Shown: in pieces, positions 1 through 10,858 of the stretch
How the letters are laid out: each line of letters starts with the position of its first letter
Position numbering within the stretch: the stretch's first letter is position 1
Assembly: GCA_963932145.1 (NCBI GenBank)
Contig: OZ010574.1
Span: 77,331,643-77,395,642, forward strand
DNA length: 64,000 nucleotides
Direction of reading: 5' to 3'
Source of the DNA: Acanthosepion lycidas
Lineage: Eukaryota > Mollusca > Cephalopoda > Sepiida > Sepiidae
Program-made: the position numbers and the translations under genes
The notes under the pieces: generated by a model
What the model saw: only the letters and a program-made list of their open reading frames with translations
Database searches by the model: none
What the model was told of the DNA's origin: nothing

Positions 1-905
1 CCTTTTTAATGGTTTGCCTTGAACTGAAGGCTAACAAGAACAGATTCTGCTTTTTCCTTAAAGATGGTAATAGCTGTGCTGCTTCCGCTATTCCAACATT
101 ATCTTTGGGTTCACCTGCAGCCCCTTTATACTGAGTTGTATAATGTAGTACCATGATGCTGACCAATTTCCCTTTGACTCATGTCAGTCAATGATGGAGA
201 ATAATTTTATGTGGACAACTTAGTAATGACTGAGGAAGATCCTGCAAAGCTGCTTGAACTGTATTCCTTTTCCAGGGAGTGACTGCAAGGATGGGTTTAA
301 GCTGCAGTCTTGCAGCTTCTGTTGCCCTAATCACAGGGATAAGACTCGATGGTATCTTAAGTGCTCACAGTAGTGAGTGGAAGAAAGTTACCGGTACTGT
401 CCCCTCTTGGAGAAAATTTGCATGGCTCCTATTTCATGTAGTCCTGATGCTGCAACCAAGAGACAGATCCTTTCTGAGTTGACCAAATTGTTTGACCCCT
501 TGTCTCTCTGTCTCCCTGTGACCTTGCGGAGTCGGCTTCTCATTGGTGGATTGTGGAAGAAAGGGTTGGGATGAGACAAGCAGGTTTTGGAGGAGTTCAA
601 GTCTTAATGGCGGGGTCTTGCACAGGACCTCTCCAGCCTGAGTTCCATTCACTTCAATTGGTGGGCACTTGGAGAGCACCAGACCGGTGACTTGTTTGTA
701 TTCTGCGATGCTTTGAGGGAGGCATATGGGTTTGCTGCTTATGTAGTGCAAAGACTAAAGTTGCTCCCTTAAAGAGTAAGACGCTTCCTACTCTGGAGCT
801 GTTGGTATATCTGTGTTTAAAGTGTCTGCCTGTTATCTTTAACAGCTACAAGGACTTTCTACCTTCCAAGTTGTACGTGGCAATGGATGCCCATGTTGTG
901 AAAAA
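1..905 (+). pseudogene. BEL/Pao-type LTR retrotransposon pol remnant (RT end and RNase H region)
   Basis: Decayed pol of a BEL/Pao retrotransposon entering from outside the window. Around 210-270 one frame reads FYVDNLVMTEEDPAKLLELY, matching the reverse-transcriptase active-site region of this group (the second catalytic Asp of YVDD is read as Asn). At 443-560 another frame reads TKRQILSELTKLFDPLSLC, the characteristic BEL/Pao stretch after the RT. Around 680-760 'FVFCDALREAYGFAAYVVQ' resembles the RNase H start, and 'PTLELL' follows. Stops and frame changes separate these blocks, so it is dead. No LTR or integrase is visible before homology fades near 905. Family assignment comes from recognised motifs; boundaries are approximate. 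Confidence 0.7.
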
Positions 906-1030
906 GACAGCTATATAAAAAATAGATTATTTCTTATTACTTTAAATATTATATCTAGTGAATACATGTGTTTAAGTAGACATCCCTGCTTTTTAAACAA
1001 GTATAAATCTATGCTTACTGGCCTGTGCAT

Positions 1031-1715
1031 TGCTTGACTGTGGAAGCCTTCTGTGGCTGAGTAGTCTAAAAACATACTGGGCTTTATGGTAGTTTCTCCT
1101 ACAAGAGGGATGCAAGTTTGAACCTTGCAAGAAGACATATTTTCTTTATTAAGACTCTTGAATAAATGGATATAGGTTTACACTGTTTAAAAATCAGGAA
1201 TATTTGTTTAAATCTGCATATCCACTAAATATAACATTTAAAGTAATAAGAAATAAAGTTGGATTATAAATAAAATCCATTAATTCCTTAGAAATATAAT
1301 TGTTTACATTTCACATATGAAAATAAAGTTAGCAGATATGACCTTTGAGGGATCTGAACAAAAGATGTGCATTTCTTACAGTAAGTAAACTTTGCCTGAC
1401 TGTAAGATTTTCATGGCTGAGCAGTCTAAAGTACACTGGCTTTACAGTAGTTTCCCATACAATGGGGTGTAGATTCAAACCCTGCTGGAAGGCAAATTTT
1501 CTTTAGTAAGATTCTTGAATACACAGGCCAGTAGACATAAATTTACCCTGCTTAAAAAAAAACAGGGATATTTACTGAAACATATTGATCCACTAAAACA
1601 TGTGGATCCACTAAAATATAACATTTAAAGTAATAAGAAATAATGCTGGATTATAAATAAAATCTGTTAATTCTTTAGAAATTATTTTGTATATGTTTCA
1701 GATATAAAAATATAC
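1031..1715 (+). repeat. Tandem duplication of a tRNA-headed repeat unit
   Basis: Two related units lie head to tail (about 1031-1330 and 1395-1715, offset 360-387 bases). Each begins with a tRNA-Leu/Ser-like stretch: 'tggctgagtagtctaaa' or 'tggctgagcagtctaaa' resembles an A box, and 'gattcaaaccctgc' in copy 2 resembles a B box (decayed in copy 1). Both then share a body with 'aacatttaaagtaataagaa' and 'ggattataaataaaatc'. The tRNA-like part cannot fold as a functional tRNA as far as I can see, so I read this as a SINE-like repeat. Confidence 0.5.
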
Positions 1716-1992
1716 ATATCATTTAGTGTTAATCTTTCTGCTTGAAAGAGAAAGAATTGCATAGAAAAAGATGACTGTAGAGAATGTTGTCAGTAATTAA
1801 AACTTGATTCAACAAATTTAAGTGGAATGTGAATGCCTTTGTCTGACATGCTTGTTAATCATATAAACATTCATCACAAAAATGCCAACTTACAAATGAA
1901 GTGTGTACATAAAGCTCTTTTTCCAACAGCAAAATTAAATTCTGCTGTCACAAATTACCTGGCTATCTACAGATCCATTAATCATTCTATTG
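1716..1992. other. AT-rich spacer, nothing recognised
   Basis: AT-rich sequence between the tandem repeat and the hAT-like MITE. The open frames are short and show no protein family features. Confidence 0.5.
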
Positions 1993-2413
1993 CAATGGTT
2001 CTCAAAAGTTTTGGGCCAAGATACTCTTTTTTCCTTATGTCAGAATGTTATTCCCCACATTTTCAAGATTGTCTAACTGAAAAGTTCCATTCCAAATAAT
2101 ATGCATATATTATTGAAAATCTTCATTTTGTTTCCATATAAGTAGATATATATTTACATGGATTATTTTTATAGAGGAGTTTTACAAATTTAATAGCAAT
2201 AGAAAATTTCAATGGATTTTTAAACTTGAATACATATACAGTAATTTGTTTTAATTCATAACTAATTATTAAATAAATAAACTGAAGTATACTTCAATAA
2301 ACAAAAAGTTCAATAGAATGCCAGGGTATTGGAATTCAATAAAAACAAATTTTGTAAATAACAAACAAGAAAAAGTAAAATATTTTTCCTTCCCCACTGG
2401 TTGAGAACGACTG
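1993..2413. mobile_element. Candidate non-autonomous hAT-like MITE (about 420 bp)
   Basis: The left end reads 'caatggttctcaaaagttttg' without its last base and the right end reads 'ggttgagaacgactg'. Reverse-complemented, the right end is cagtcgttctcaacc, so the termini match the hAT/Charlie-type TIR pattern CAGTGGTTCTCAA. Flanking octamers ttctattg and ttttttgg agree at 5 of 8 positions, compatible with a decayed 8-bp duplication. The interior is AT-rich and non-coding. Confidence 0.45.
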
Positions 2414-2857
2414 TTTTTTGGAATGGTAGTCAATAAGGTCTAACTTTCAACAAGATTCTTTTACTGCAGTTAGAAATTTCTGGCTTTGGGCAATGATTAA
2501 TAAGAATTGGTAATTACTTCAACCACATTTTCAAGAATGCATTCTTGAAAATGTGGTATATGCGAATACATGTTGTCAAGGGCAGGATATTTAAACCATT
2601 TGAAATGTTATCATAATAAACATAGGTAAGCCACCTATACCAACCTGTCTCATGTAGATCCAATCAACCCAATCAAGGATACACAATTTATCTGTCATAT
2701 AGGCTTGGTACTTATAAAATCAAATGCTGATCTCGAGTCATCTTAGGGTTCATGGATACTGAAATGAGACGGAAGCCATCAAAAGTGACACAAGGAGTGA
2801 GGGGGTAAATCTCATCTAAGTAAAATGTGGCAATCACCATATATATATAATATGGTA

Positions 2858-2893
<36 letters not shown>

Positions 2894-3269
2894 TGGTATC
2901 ACCTCATGCAAGGCACTAAAGCCACTAAGACACAAGGGGTTACAGGATGTGGAAGAATTAGGAACAGAAATATTAATAATGAGTGGGAAATGAAAAGAGT
3001 AATCAAGAGGACAATAGATATTGATTTACATTATATTTAAATTTTTGGATATTAAAGTTAGCTGGAAAGCATGGAACTGGAAGGGAGTTCTACAAGCAAG
3101 AAGTGTGAGAAAAGAAATTGTCAACATAGAACTTATGTTTACATTTACCCAGCTGAACTCTAAATTGATGAGATCTTGATGCCAGTCTAGTACTGCACTT
3201 AAATATAAAAATCTAGGTACCATAGCAAAGAGCTCATCTGAACAATTACCATGAAATTATTTATAGAAA
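2414..3269. other. AT-rich spacer with a TA microsatellite
   Basis: No gene recognised. A (TA)n run lies at about 2861-2889. At 2524-2558 'ccacattttcaagaatgcat' is followed by its inverse, a short perfect foldback. Confidence 0.5.
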
Positions 3270-4330
3270 AGACACAGAGAGGCAATCTTATGGTGGTGGG
3301 AAAGTGACTGAAGCCGAGTTGCCAATATTGCTGATTCTTCTTGAGATTTTATCAAGGAGCTCAAGGTAAATAGCAGAAGCACCAGACCATTTGTGGCAGC
3401 AATATTCTAAGCATGGACAAATGGTAGACTTAAAGATATATAAGATAGATTCTGGACAGAAAAAAGTTTCTTACATGACACAGTGAACCAACTTTCTTAG
3501 TAGCTTGACCTAGCAATGAGTTCAATGTAGTCTTTCCACTTCATGTCAGCTGAGAACATTAGCCTGAGAAGGCACAATGAGTCATTTTCCTGGAGGATAG
3601 CATCAGCCATGCTGAAGAAAGGCAGAGAAGGGTCTCTCAGATGATTAATGGAGAGAGAGAGAGAGTTTAGTTTTGGAGGCATAAAAATTAACAAGACATC
3701 TTTTGCCCCAGTTAATGACAGACTTGAAGTCATTTTGGATATCAACTACCATTTTGACCTTGTCAGACTGATCAGCCTTACTATTGAGGCAAAAGTAAAT
3801 GGTTGTGTCATCAGTGTAGATACCAAGTTGAGAACTGATATCATTGGGAAGGTTATTAATGAAAATTAAAACAGAGTAGGGCCAATGACACCCATGCTAG
3901 TACGAAAGAATTGACATGAATGTCCATTCAGGATAAGTTTCATTTCACGATTTGTTATGAAAGCTTGGATCAATTAAAAAATGTATTCAGAAACACCATA
4001 TCTTTTCAGCTTTTAGAGAAGACCTGAATGTCAAACCCTGTCAAAGGCTTTCGAGATGTCCAATGCTACAGCCTGGGCTTCACCTTTTTTATGTAGAGCA
4101 TGATGGACTCTTTCTGCAATTATCATCAGTATATCAGCATTTGACCTGGAAAAACAAAAAACCATATTATTTGTCTGAAAAAAGGCCCTGTGATGTGAGA
4201 TGATGAACCAATTCAGCATTGATTAGGACCTTTAGAAGTTTCCCCAAAAGATATAGAAGGCTAATAGACCGATAGTTAGAAGAGTTGGATGGTTCACCAA
4301 TGTTCTTAAAAACTGGAACTGCATTCCCAT
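3270..4330 (-). pseudogene. Jockey-like LINE reverse transcriptase remnant
   Basis: Reading the minus strand from 4330 downward gives successive RT blocks of a jockey/BS-type non-LTR retrotransposon in different frames. They are VFKNIGEPSNSSNYRSISLL (start of the RT), ALDISKAFDRV near 4035-4065 (catalytic block A), 'LGIYTDDTTIYF' near 3830 (the ADD box, Ala replaced by Thr), 'DMKWKDYIELIARSSY' near 3500-3545, and 'CPCLEYCCHKWSGAS' near 3380-3420 (3' RT region). Many stops and shifts show it is old. The endonuclease and ORF1 are not visible, so the copy is 5' truncated. Confidence 0.7.
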
Positions 4331-5082
4331 TAATTTGGTGTCTTTAAAAACTTTTTTTTGACAAGGTAGGCAATAGTCAGTTTTGAGAAGGTGAAATATT
4401 GTCTTGTATGAATGTACTCTTTAGCTTAAAGTTTCTTGGTTTTGTGATTGGTACTACCCAAAATACCACTTGTTCAAGAATTTGAAGTAATTCTCTGCAT
4501 TTATCTTTCTACCATCATAACCTTTAAAAGAGCAAATAATTTTACTATCAACAGTATTACTCAATCCTTCTTTTTGTCTTCTAAGTCATGATGGTTGATT
4601 ATTTCCAATCACTTGACCAGCCATTTGGTTCATCCAATCATCAGTAAAATTTGCTGTTGAGAAATCAATTTTCATGTGTTGCTTTGTTTAACTTACACAT
4701 TTCTCTTTATGATGTTTACTTAAAGGCAGTCATTTGGTCACTTTCATGTCTTTAATTAATGTTCTTAATATTCAGCACCTTTCTGTTGACATTTGTATCA
4801 ACAACTTCTTCAAATATTTTTTGCTGTTTTTGTACCTCTTACATTTTCTATGCAAACTAGATGCTAACCTAAAACTGACTGCATAAATACGTCTTCTGTT
4901 CATCAGCTCCACACATACATCCACTTCAACCAAAACAAAATGAATAATATATTATGACTATTATATATAGTCAGAGCCACTACTGCTTAAAAGCCAAAAC
5001 TTTGACTTTGAGCTGATTAAAGGCTATATATACTCAAATTCAAACAGATCTGAAACAGACCAGCTTTTGATATTAACACCAG

Positions 5083-5126
<44 letters not shown>

Positions 5127-6626
5127 GAGAGAGAAATTCAACACAGATCAGTGTTAACACGCTGAGAGAGAAACACCACTGATGTTGACAGCAACCACCA
5201 ATGTTCATTTCACTTCTAATTTCACCACTCTCTCTCTGTTTCCTCACCAACAGCAACAGATAGAAGTTATTAGTTTTTGTATATATGTAAATAAATTATA
5301 CATTTATTTTTCCATACTCAATGTCCTCTTTTGTTTGACACTTGGATTTATGTTTGCCGAGGCATAGAAGGAATTAACCTCCACAACTGTAACAACAACA
5401 ACAACAAGGATCCGTCTTCCAGGTTACTCATTTCCACCTCCTCCACAACACTGTTCAATCCAGTTTTCTTGTCTATTACTCTTTTAATTTTTCTTAAATA
5501 TCTTTTCTTGATATTCTTAATGTTAGTTTTTTGTTCTTATCTTGTCATTGTTTTCCATTTTTTTTTTCGATTGTTCTATTATTTCTGTTAAACTTTTACA
5601 CAATTTATAACATTCTATTCTTATTACTCAGTAACTTTATATCTTGTTTCACTTTTGACTTACTTATGACCCATGTCAATCTTAATATTGCTGAAATTAA
5701 AAAAATAATTATCAGTAACTGTACTATTAAATATATTCATATACAATATAATGAACAACTCTTTGTTACATTCTTCCTAAAACAAGGTCTTCCTCTGATT
5801 CATGCTACACTATTTTCCACCACTGGCCACATGTGAATGTTCTGAACACCCAAAACTGAACTTAAAATTCCATCAACTGCGCAAGGCTTTGCACATACCT
5901 TCCATTTTTACTCACACACTCAAAGAAAAATAAGTAATACAATCTAGAATTTCCACCTAATAGCACCCACACCTGCCTAAAGAAACAAAATAAAAACCTG
6001 AAGCCAATTTGAGCCTAAGAAAGAACATAAAAGCCCATCAAAGGGGCATTTTTGGCAGTTGGATAGCATCTCAGCCCCTGTTCAGAGACTTCATTGGAAA
6101 GCAACCTCCCATCTCTAAGAGACAGCTTGCCACAGGGTGTTGCCCCAGCAAATCACAACTCATCCTCCCTCTCCTTCTGGACACCTCTGTGGACACCTTT
6201 TACAACTCCACTTACCTCCTTTTTAATGAGAGACATTTTCACTGATTTATCATTTCTTGTATTTTCTGTTAATACAATTGTTTATTTCTTTAAACCTTTG
6301 TTGTTTCTTCTTTGTTCTGCCACCATATGCTTATCACAACATCTTGAATTGTATAATCTCACACCAACAAATAAGTAATTGCAAATATTTCTAATAAAAA
6401 CAAATAAGTTGAAATTCACCTGGTTTATTTATTATTTAAGTTATCCTAAAATTTGTACTAACACCAGTTGATTAATATCAATTTTATTGTGTAAACATTG
6501 ACTTGCATAATAAAGTCTGATGTAGTATTTATTGTAATCGAACTTTTATTATTAGATTAAATATTATCAACTTGTATTACTTTATTATTATTATTAGATG
6601 AATTAGTATTCCTTTTTCACTAGTAG
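4331..6626. other. AT-rich region without a recognised gene; (GA)n tract
   Basis: Nothing with recognisable protein similarity. A (GA)n tract with minor interruptions occupies about 5088-5134 and explains the serine/leucine repeat frame there. The 5900-6400 stretch has a TATA-like 'ataaaagccc' and higher GC and could be a solo LTR, but no matching copy or duplication is visible. Confidence 0.4.
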
Positions 6627-6632
6627 TTTTTT

Positions 6633-6763
6633 CATCTTAATTTTAGTTGCTTATGACCAGAGAATGAAGAGAGGCAATGAAGGCCTCTTTTTTTTCTCTG
6701 GTCATAAATAAACAACATGGATCGGAAATAAAGAATTAACTCTTGACAACTAAAATTAAGATG
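6633..6763. repeat. Nested inverted repeat (foldback, MITE-like)
   Basis: The outer arms are perfect: catcttaattttagttg at 6633-6649 and its reverse complement at 6747-6763. Just inside, ttatgaccagaga (6651-6663) pairs with tctctggtcataa (6695-6707). About 130 bp in total and non-coding. No clear target-site duplication was found. Confidence 0.6.
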
Positions 6764-6767
6764 GAAT

Positions 6768-7630
6768 AAATGAATGGTCAAAAATTAATGATTACAGTGC
6801 TTCATTTAATAAAAAAGAAAACAGGATAATATTACTATACACTCTGGTATTATTTTTCTAGAATTTATTTTTTTTAAGTAGTAATAGCCTTACCACGTAT
6901 AGTTTTTATGGATTTTAAATTTCACATTCAAGTGGGAATAATAAAACTTATTTTAGTACTGGGGATCTTTCCTTTGTCCTTACTTATTTTTTGCACTTTA
7001 AGAAGTGGGTATAATGTATGGTTACAAAGTATTGCTCGAGGCACCCAATCAGGCTGCCCCTCTCTGGTCAGGGGGTTCAGGTAGTATGCACTAGTCATGG
7101 TTACAAAAGGGCTTTACAGGTATTTTTTAAGATTATATAAAGTGGGTAAAGTTTTAATGTTTAGCTGATTAACCTTTTTAATGATGATGCTGACTCATTG
7201 GCAAAACATATCAAAATAGTAGTTTTCAAACTTGTCTTATATATTTACCAGATAACCCAATAAAAGTAACTATGATCTTTAGAGTTAACCACAGACATTA
7301 GTGGTAATAGTAATAGTGAGATTAGCCATTTCTATACAAGAAACATTCAGCATTCATTGGGTGAACAGTTAACATTAGTGTCAGTTAAAATTTATAAAAT
7401 ATTTCTCTTAAAGGTTTTTCAGGAGATTAGATTCGCAGGTCTACTGTTTTTGTTATTTTATTTCCTTGAAATCATTTGTAATTGTTGATCTGGAAAGATG
7501 GTTGTATATAAATAATTGTTTAGACATTTCTGAACGAGTTTGACACCATGCATGACATTCATATGAAAGTCTAGATCTGACGAGGCTATTTAACTTGAAT
7601 TCTCAGGTTAATTTTTTTTTACAATGATGG
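6768..7630. other. AT-rich spacer, nothing recognised
   Basis: No family features on either strand. A somewhat GC-richer stretch near 7035-7090 ('gcacccaatcaggctgcccc') has no coding frame of note. Confidence 0.4.
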
Positions 7631-7631
7631 T

Positions 7632-8420
7632 CTAGCTCTTGGGCCTTGTACATCCTGTACAAGGCCCAAGAGCTACTTGAGGTAAAGTGCTACATAGTAA
7701 GAGGTAAAGTTTATGGGGATATCTAGGGGAGATAACAGTTAACCCTAGACTTGACCAGGTTGAGATTGTAGTGACTGGGGAAGCGTCCTCTTGGAAATCA
7801 GTTCTACAAAGCAGTGGTTCATGGGAAGAAGCTGCTTGAGTGAAACTTAGTCTCACCAATGGAATATGAAGTGAATGAGAGAGGTTCACTACAATGTGCA
7901 TGACATGGCAGGTCTTAAGCATGAAGGTTAGAACTGGTGAAACTAAGGAATGTAGTTTATTTGGACACTTTTCATGGAAATAGCAATAGAGTAGCAAGAG
8001 GCTTGCAACATTTTGCCGGTAGAAAAGAGGTTGTAATTCATCACCCACAAGGATGTGGAGACGCTTTTAAACTCTATCAAGACTGGAAAATGAAGACTAG
8101 GCAGCTCCTGCCCATATATGGCAGCAGTATTTCATTTTTAGCCTGATCTGGCTCTCATAAACGTAAAAGATAGCAGGTGTTAATTACTTATTTGTATCGG
8201 ACATTTTTCCAGTATTTTTAATGATGGATCATATGTACGAGTTCCACTTGAGGTCTGGGTTGGATCTGTCCTAATGGGTGCTCAAGGCATGGGAACCTCC
8301 ATGAGAAAGCACCCATTCATTGCGATAAGTGAAAATTCAGAATCTGTTTGATGATGGAATATAACTAGTTTGTTTCTCGAGGCATTGAATTTTTCCTCTA
8401 CTAAGATGTTAAAGCTAGGT
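7632..8420 (-). pseudogene. Second jockey-like LINE remnant (RT 3' part and C-terminal domain)
   Basis: The minus strand reads, in order, 'SNPDLKWNSYI' (near 8245), then 'QIRLKMKYCCHIWAGAA' (near 8110-8150), then an open frame to 7632 that begins MGDELQPLFYRQNVASLLLL and continues with 'YFHEKCPNKLHSLVSPV'. These correspond to the same 3' RT and C-terminal blocks as the remnant at 3.3-4.3 kb, followed by the usual region of histidine-scanned Leu-rich helices. Stops and frame changes upstream of the last frame mark it as dead. The lower-coordinate end coincides with a perfect hairpin. Confidence 0.65.
7634..7674. repeat. Perfect 19-bp-arm hairpin with 3-nt loop
   Basis: agctcttgggccttgtaca, loop tcc, then tgtacaaggcccaagagct. 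Every base pairs, and the GC content is far above the flanks. It sits at the 3' end of the jockey-like remnant on the minus strand. Confidence 0.9.
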
Positions 8421-8741
8421 CAGAGGGACATATCGGGGCGGGGAGGGGCATGAGATATTTTCAGGTCTACAAGGCCAAGTTTGAAAAATGGGGTGACCAT
8501 GGAAAATTTAGTACCCACAAAATATATATATATGGAGTATTTTTTAATTAATAATTATTATTTAAAATAAAATATTAAATTTATTCTTAAGTTTAATATT
8601 AAATTAATCTAAACCATTTTGTTAACATAAGTATTTATTTATTGTAATTTTTCATCTGATCTATGCAAAATGGCTATATTTAGTTTTCAATTTATTAAAA
8701 TTTAAAACTCATCATTTAAGTTTTAAATTAAGGTATGTTTT
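8421..8741. other. AT-rich spacer
   Basis: No gene seen. The segment contains a G-rich patch near 8436-8450 and otherwise poly-A/T-rich sequence. Confidence 0.4.
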
Positions 8742-9144
8742 CACCAACTTGTCTTTCAATTTTGAAAAGCTAAATGTCCTGAACAAAGAGCTCCAAGGAA
8801 ATGACTCCTCCCTGTTTTCCTGCAAGGAGGCAATTAACACATTTAACGGGAAACTAAAGCTGTTCTGGTTGAACCTTGGAAGATGGGAGTTTGCAAAGTT
8901 TTCTTCCTTAGCAAATATATCCACCGAGTTGCTTGATGATGGCTTAGAAGTGTATGTTGATCATTTGAAGCAGTTGCATATTGATATGAAGAATCACTTC
9001 TCTGATCTACTCCAAATGGCAATGTTACACTGGTCTGTGGATCCCTTCATTGCTGATGCAAGAACTCAAGTTGGCATGAAGGGCCATTTAGAACTCACAT
9101 TGGATTGAAGGGGGCCATGACCAGAATAAGGTTGAGAAATATTG
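8742..9144 (+). pseudogene. hAT transposase fragment (ZBED5/GTF2IRD2-like) with its 3' terminus
   Basis: An open frame (8749-9108) carries a block typical of ZBED5/GTF2IRD2-type hAT transposases: 'LNVLNKELQGNDSSLFSCKE', then 'AINTFNGKLKLFWLNLGRWE', then 'HFSDLLQMAMLHWSVDPF'. This is the middle of the RNase H-like domain after the 'NELN..LQG' landmark; the N-terminal finger, catalytic start and C-terminal dimerisation domain are absent. Shortly after the stop, 'gaataaggttgagaaatattg' (ending 9144) looks like a hAT 3' terminal repeat. It is therefore a 5'-truncated, internally deleted copy. A second member of the family is at 43.1-45.3 kb. Confidence 0.65.
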
Positions 9145-9310
9145 ATCTAGAGTTTTGTAGATGCATATTTTGGTTTTGTAGTGTCTTATGATGTTGGTTA
9201 AATCCACTCTCCTATTGCAACCTATCCACTGTTCAATTTTCTTATCTCCTGTACTAAATTTGTTTAACAGATCCATACACCAAGGTATTTGAAATGTTTA
9301 GTTTTTATCA
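9130..9310 (-). pseudogene. Possible LINE reverse-transcriptase fragment (decayed)
   Basis: On the minus strand one frame reads 'TKHFKYLGVWI' followed by '..EIRKLNS', and another reads 'RHYKTKICIYKTL'. Together these resemble the post-catalytic 'YLG...EI..RI' and 'KTK.RIYKT' blocks of RTE/jockey-type reverse transcriptases. Several stops interrupt it. It is short and old, so the assignment is tentative. Confidence 0.35.
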
Positions 9311-10742
9311 CATTCTGAATTGATAGAATCAAATTATGTGTCATGATTGCTCTCATTTCAATCCAATAAAGATTTGTTTTTAATAGGATCTTAGTATTCA
9401 GGCAAATGGCATGTCATGATATGTTATCTGAAAGAATCTGAACTTGTAAAAGTTTGAAATGTTAAACTGGAAGTGCTACTGAAGAGCAGCTAAAAAAAGT
9501 ACAATATTGTTATTATTATTTATTCCAGGTATCTCCGAGTGTACATTTAGTGGTTAAATGAAATATTTAGTTATTATGAAAATGGAAAAAAATTAAATCC
9601 CAAATTGCCAAATTTGAGTTTTATGTCACTTCCATTTCCTGCTACTACCAGGTCTTAGAACGTAATATTCAAACACCAGTTCAGTTGTGACCTATTATAT
9701 TTAATTTGTTGTTGAGTTTCTCTCACTACAAATATGAAATGAATATTGTTAAATGCGATGTCAGCTTTAGCTACATTTTCATTAATGTTTTTTATCTGAA
9801 TAACTTGATATTATTTTGAATTAAACTTATCGATTGTTATTTTGTGGTAACTAACTTTGGCATTTATTGAATAAAATTCATTTTAGTACTATAGTAATAA
9901 TACTTATAAACAAACAACATAGCTTATTTCATGCTTAAAACAACTCTGCAATGTATTTTGTCGTGAGATGCAATGGAGATTTTTTTTAAAACCTTACTTT
10001 CTCACTTTGTGAATTCCTTTATTTTTTAAATAGCACGTTCTCTTTCATTTTTTAAGGTTATTATATTTACGTTTTTTATTCTTTTTAGGTAATTCTAATC
10101 TACTGAAAGGGTTTAATTAAAAAAAAATGTATTTTATTTTATCTCATTTAAAAAAAACTATAATTTTACTATAGTTCACAGACTTCACTGTACTACTTGT
10201 GTTTTTAACACTCGCTAAATAATTTATTGTTCTCGGCGTAAAAAAAATGGTGTACTTTCAGTTGACTTTCACTTTTTAGTTTTTACAAGTATTGTCGAAA
10301 AATTAAGAAAACATGGATTATTGAATGATGAGGGACATTTTATTTTTTTTATTTCATTATTAAACTTGACTAAATTCAACTGAATATATAAATTATCGTT
10401 AATCCCAGTGAGTAGTTATTGTCATTGATAAATACTTCAAATTAAAATTAGGATAAGATTTTAATTTCATCCTGTCCTTGTAAAAAGGTTGAAAATGAAT
10501 GAAATTGAAATGTGACATCAGTTGGTTGATAAACCAATGTGTCAAAGTGTTTACTTTAAGTTTATTATAGTAATAGTCTCAGTTACATTTACAGTGTAAC
10601 ACCTTTTCTTTAAAACTAACAAAATGAACGTAAGTTAGGGTCCTACAGGTACACAAAATGCTTCTGTGACGAAATAAAAAAAGAAAGACTGAGTAACAGC
10701 TGCTGCTATTGTTTGGGTGATTAAGCGGCCTCGGCATTGCCC
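9311..10742. other. AT-rich sequence upstream of a candidate first exon
   Basis: No coding or repeat family recognised. Microtracts of A and T are frequent. If the exon at 10743 is real, its promoter lies in the last few hundred bases here; composition becomes less AT-rich from about 10620. Confidence 0.4.
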
Positions 10743-10858
10743 ATGTGGGAAGTCGACGATGAGCATAAACGACAAGGAATGAGTCTCTTGGAACCGCAGG
10801 TCCAATATAAGCAGTATGGAAAAACTTCCAGGGCTAAATGGGCCACCAGACGTTATCG
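10743..10858 (+). CDS. Candidate exon 1 of an unrecognised small gene
   Basis: A GC-richer island in AT-rich DNA. ATG at 10743 opens a frame beginning MWEVDDEHKRQGMSLLEPQ and continuing with 'YKQYGKTSRAKWATRRY'. An in-frame TAA lies just upstream of the GC-rich stretch, so the frame starts here. The frame stops at 10860 unless spliced; a donor 'cg|gtaggc' at 10858/10859 would end the exon after two bases of an Arg codon (phase 2). The encoded segment is charged, rich in Lys, Arg, Tyr and Gln, and has no signal peptide or membrane span. It fits in phase with the exon at 24218. I do not recognise the protein. An alternative is a chance open stretch in a CpG-richer promoter. Confidence 0.4.

Noticed and set aside
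1054-1130. Functional tRNA gene
   Set aside because: A and B boxes are only partly preserved and no cloverleaf with a proper acceptor stem forms; the body repeats downstream, so it is SINE-like.
5017-5256. Ser/Leu-repeat protein on the minus strand
   Set aside because: It is the translated (GA)n microsatellite.
5900-6420. Solo LTR
   Set aside because: TATA-like box and higher GC but no terminal TG/CA with duplication and no second copy in the window.
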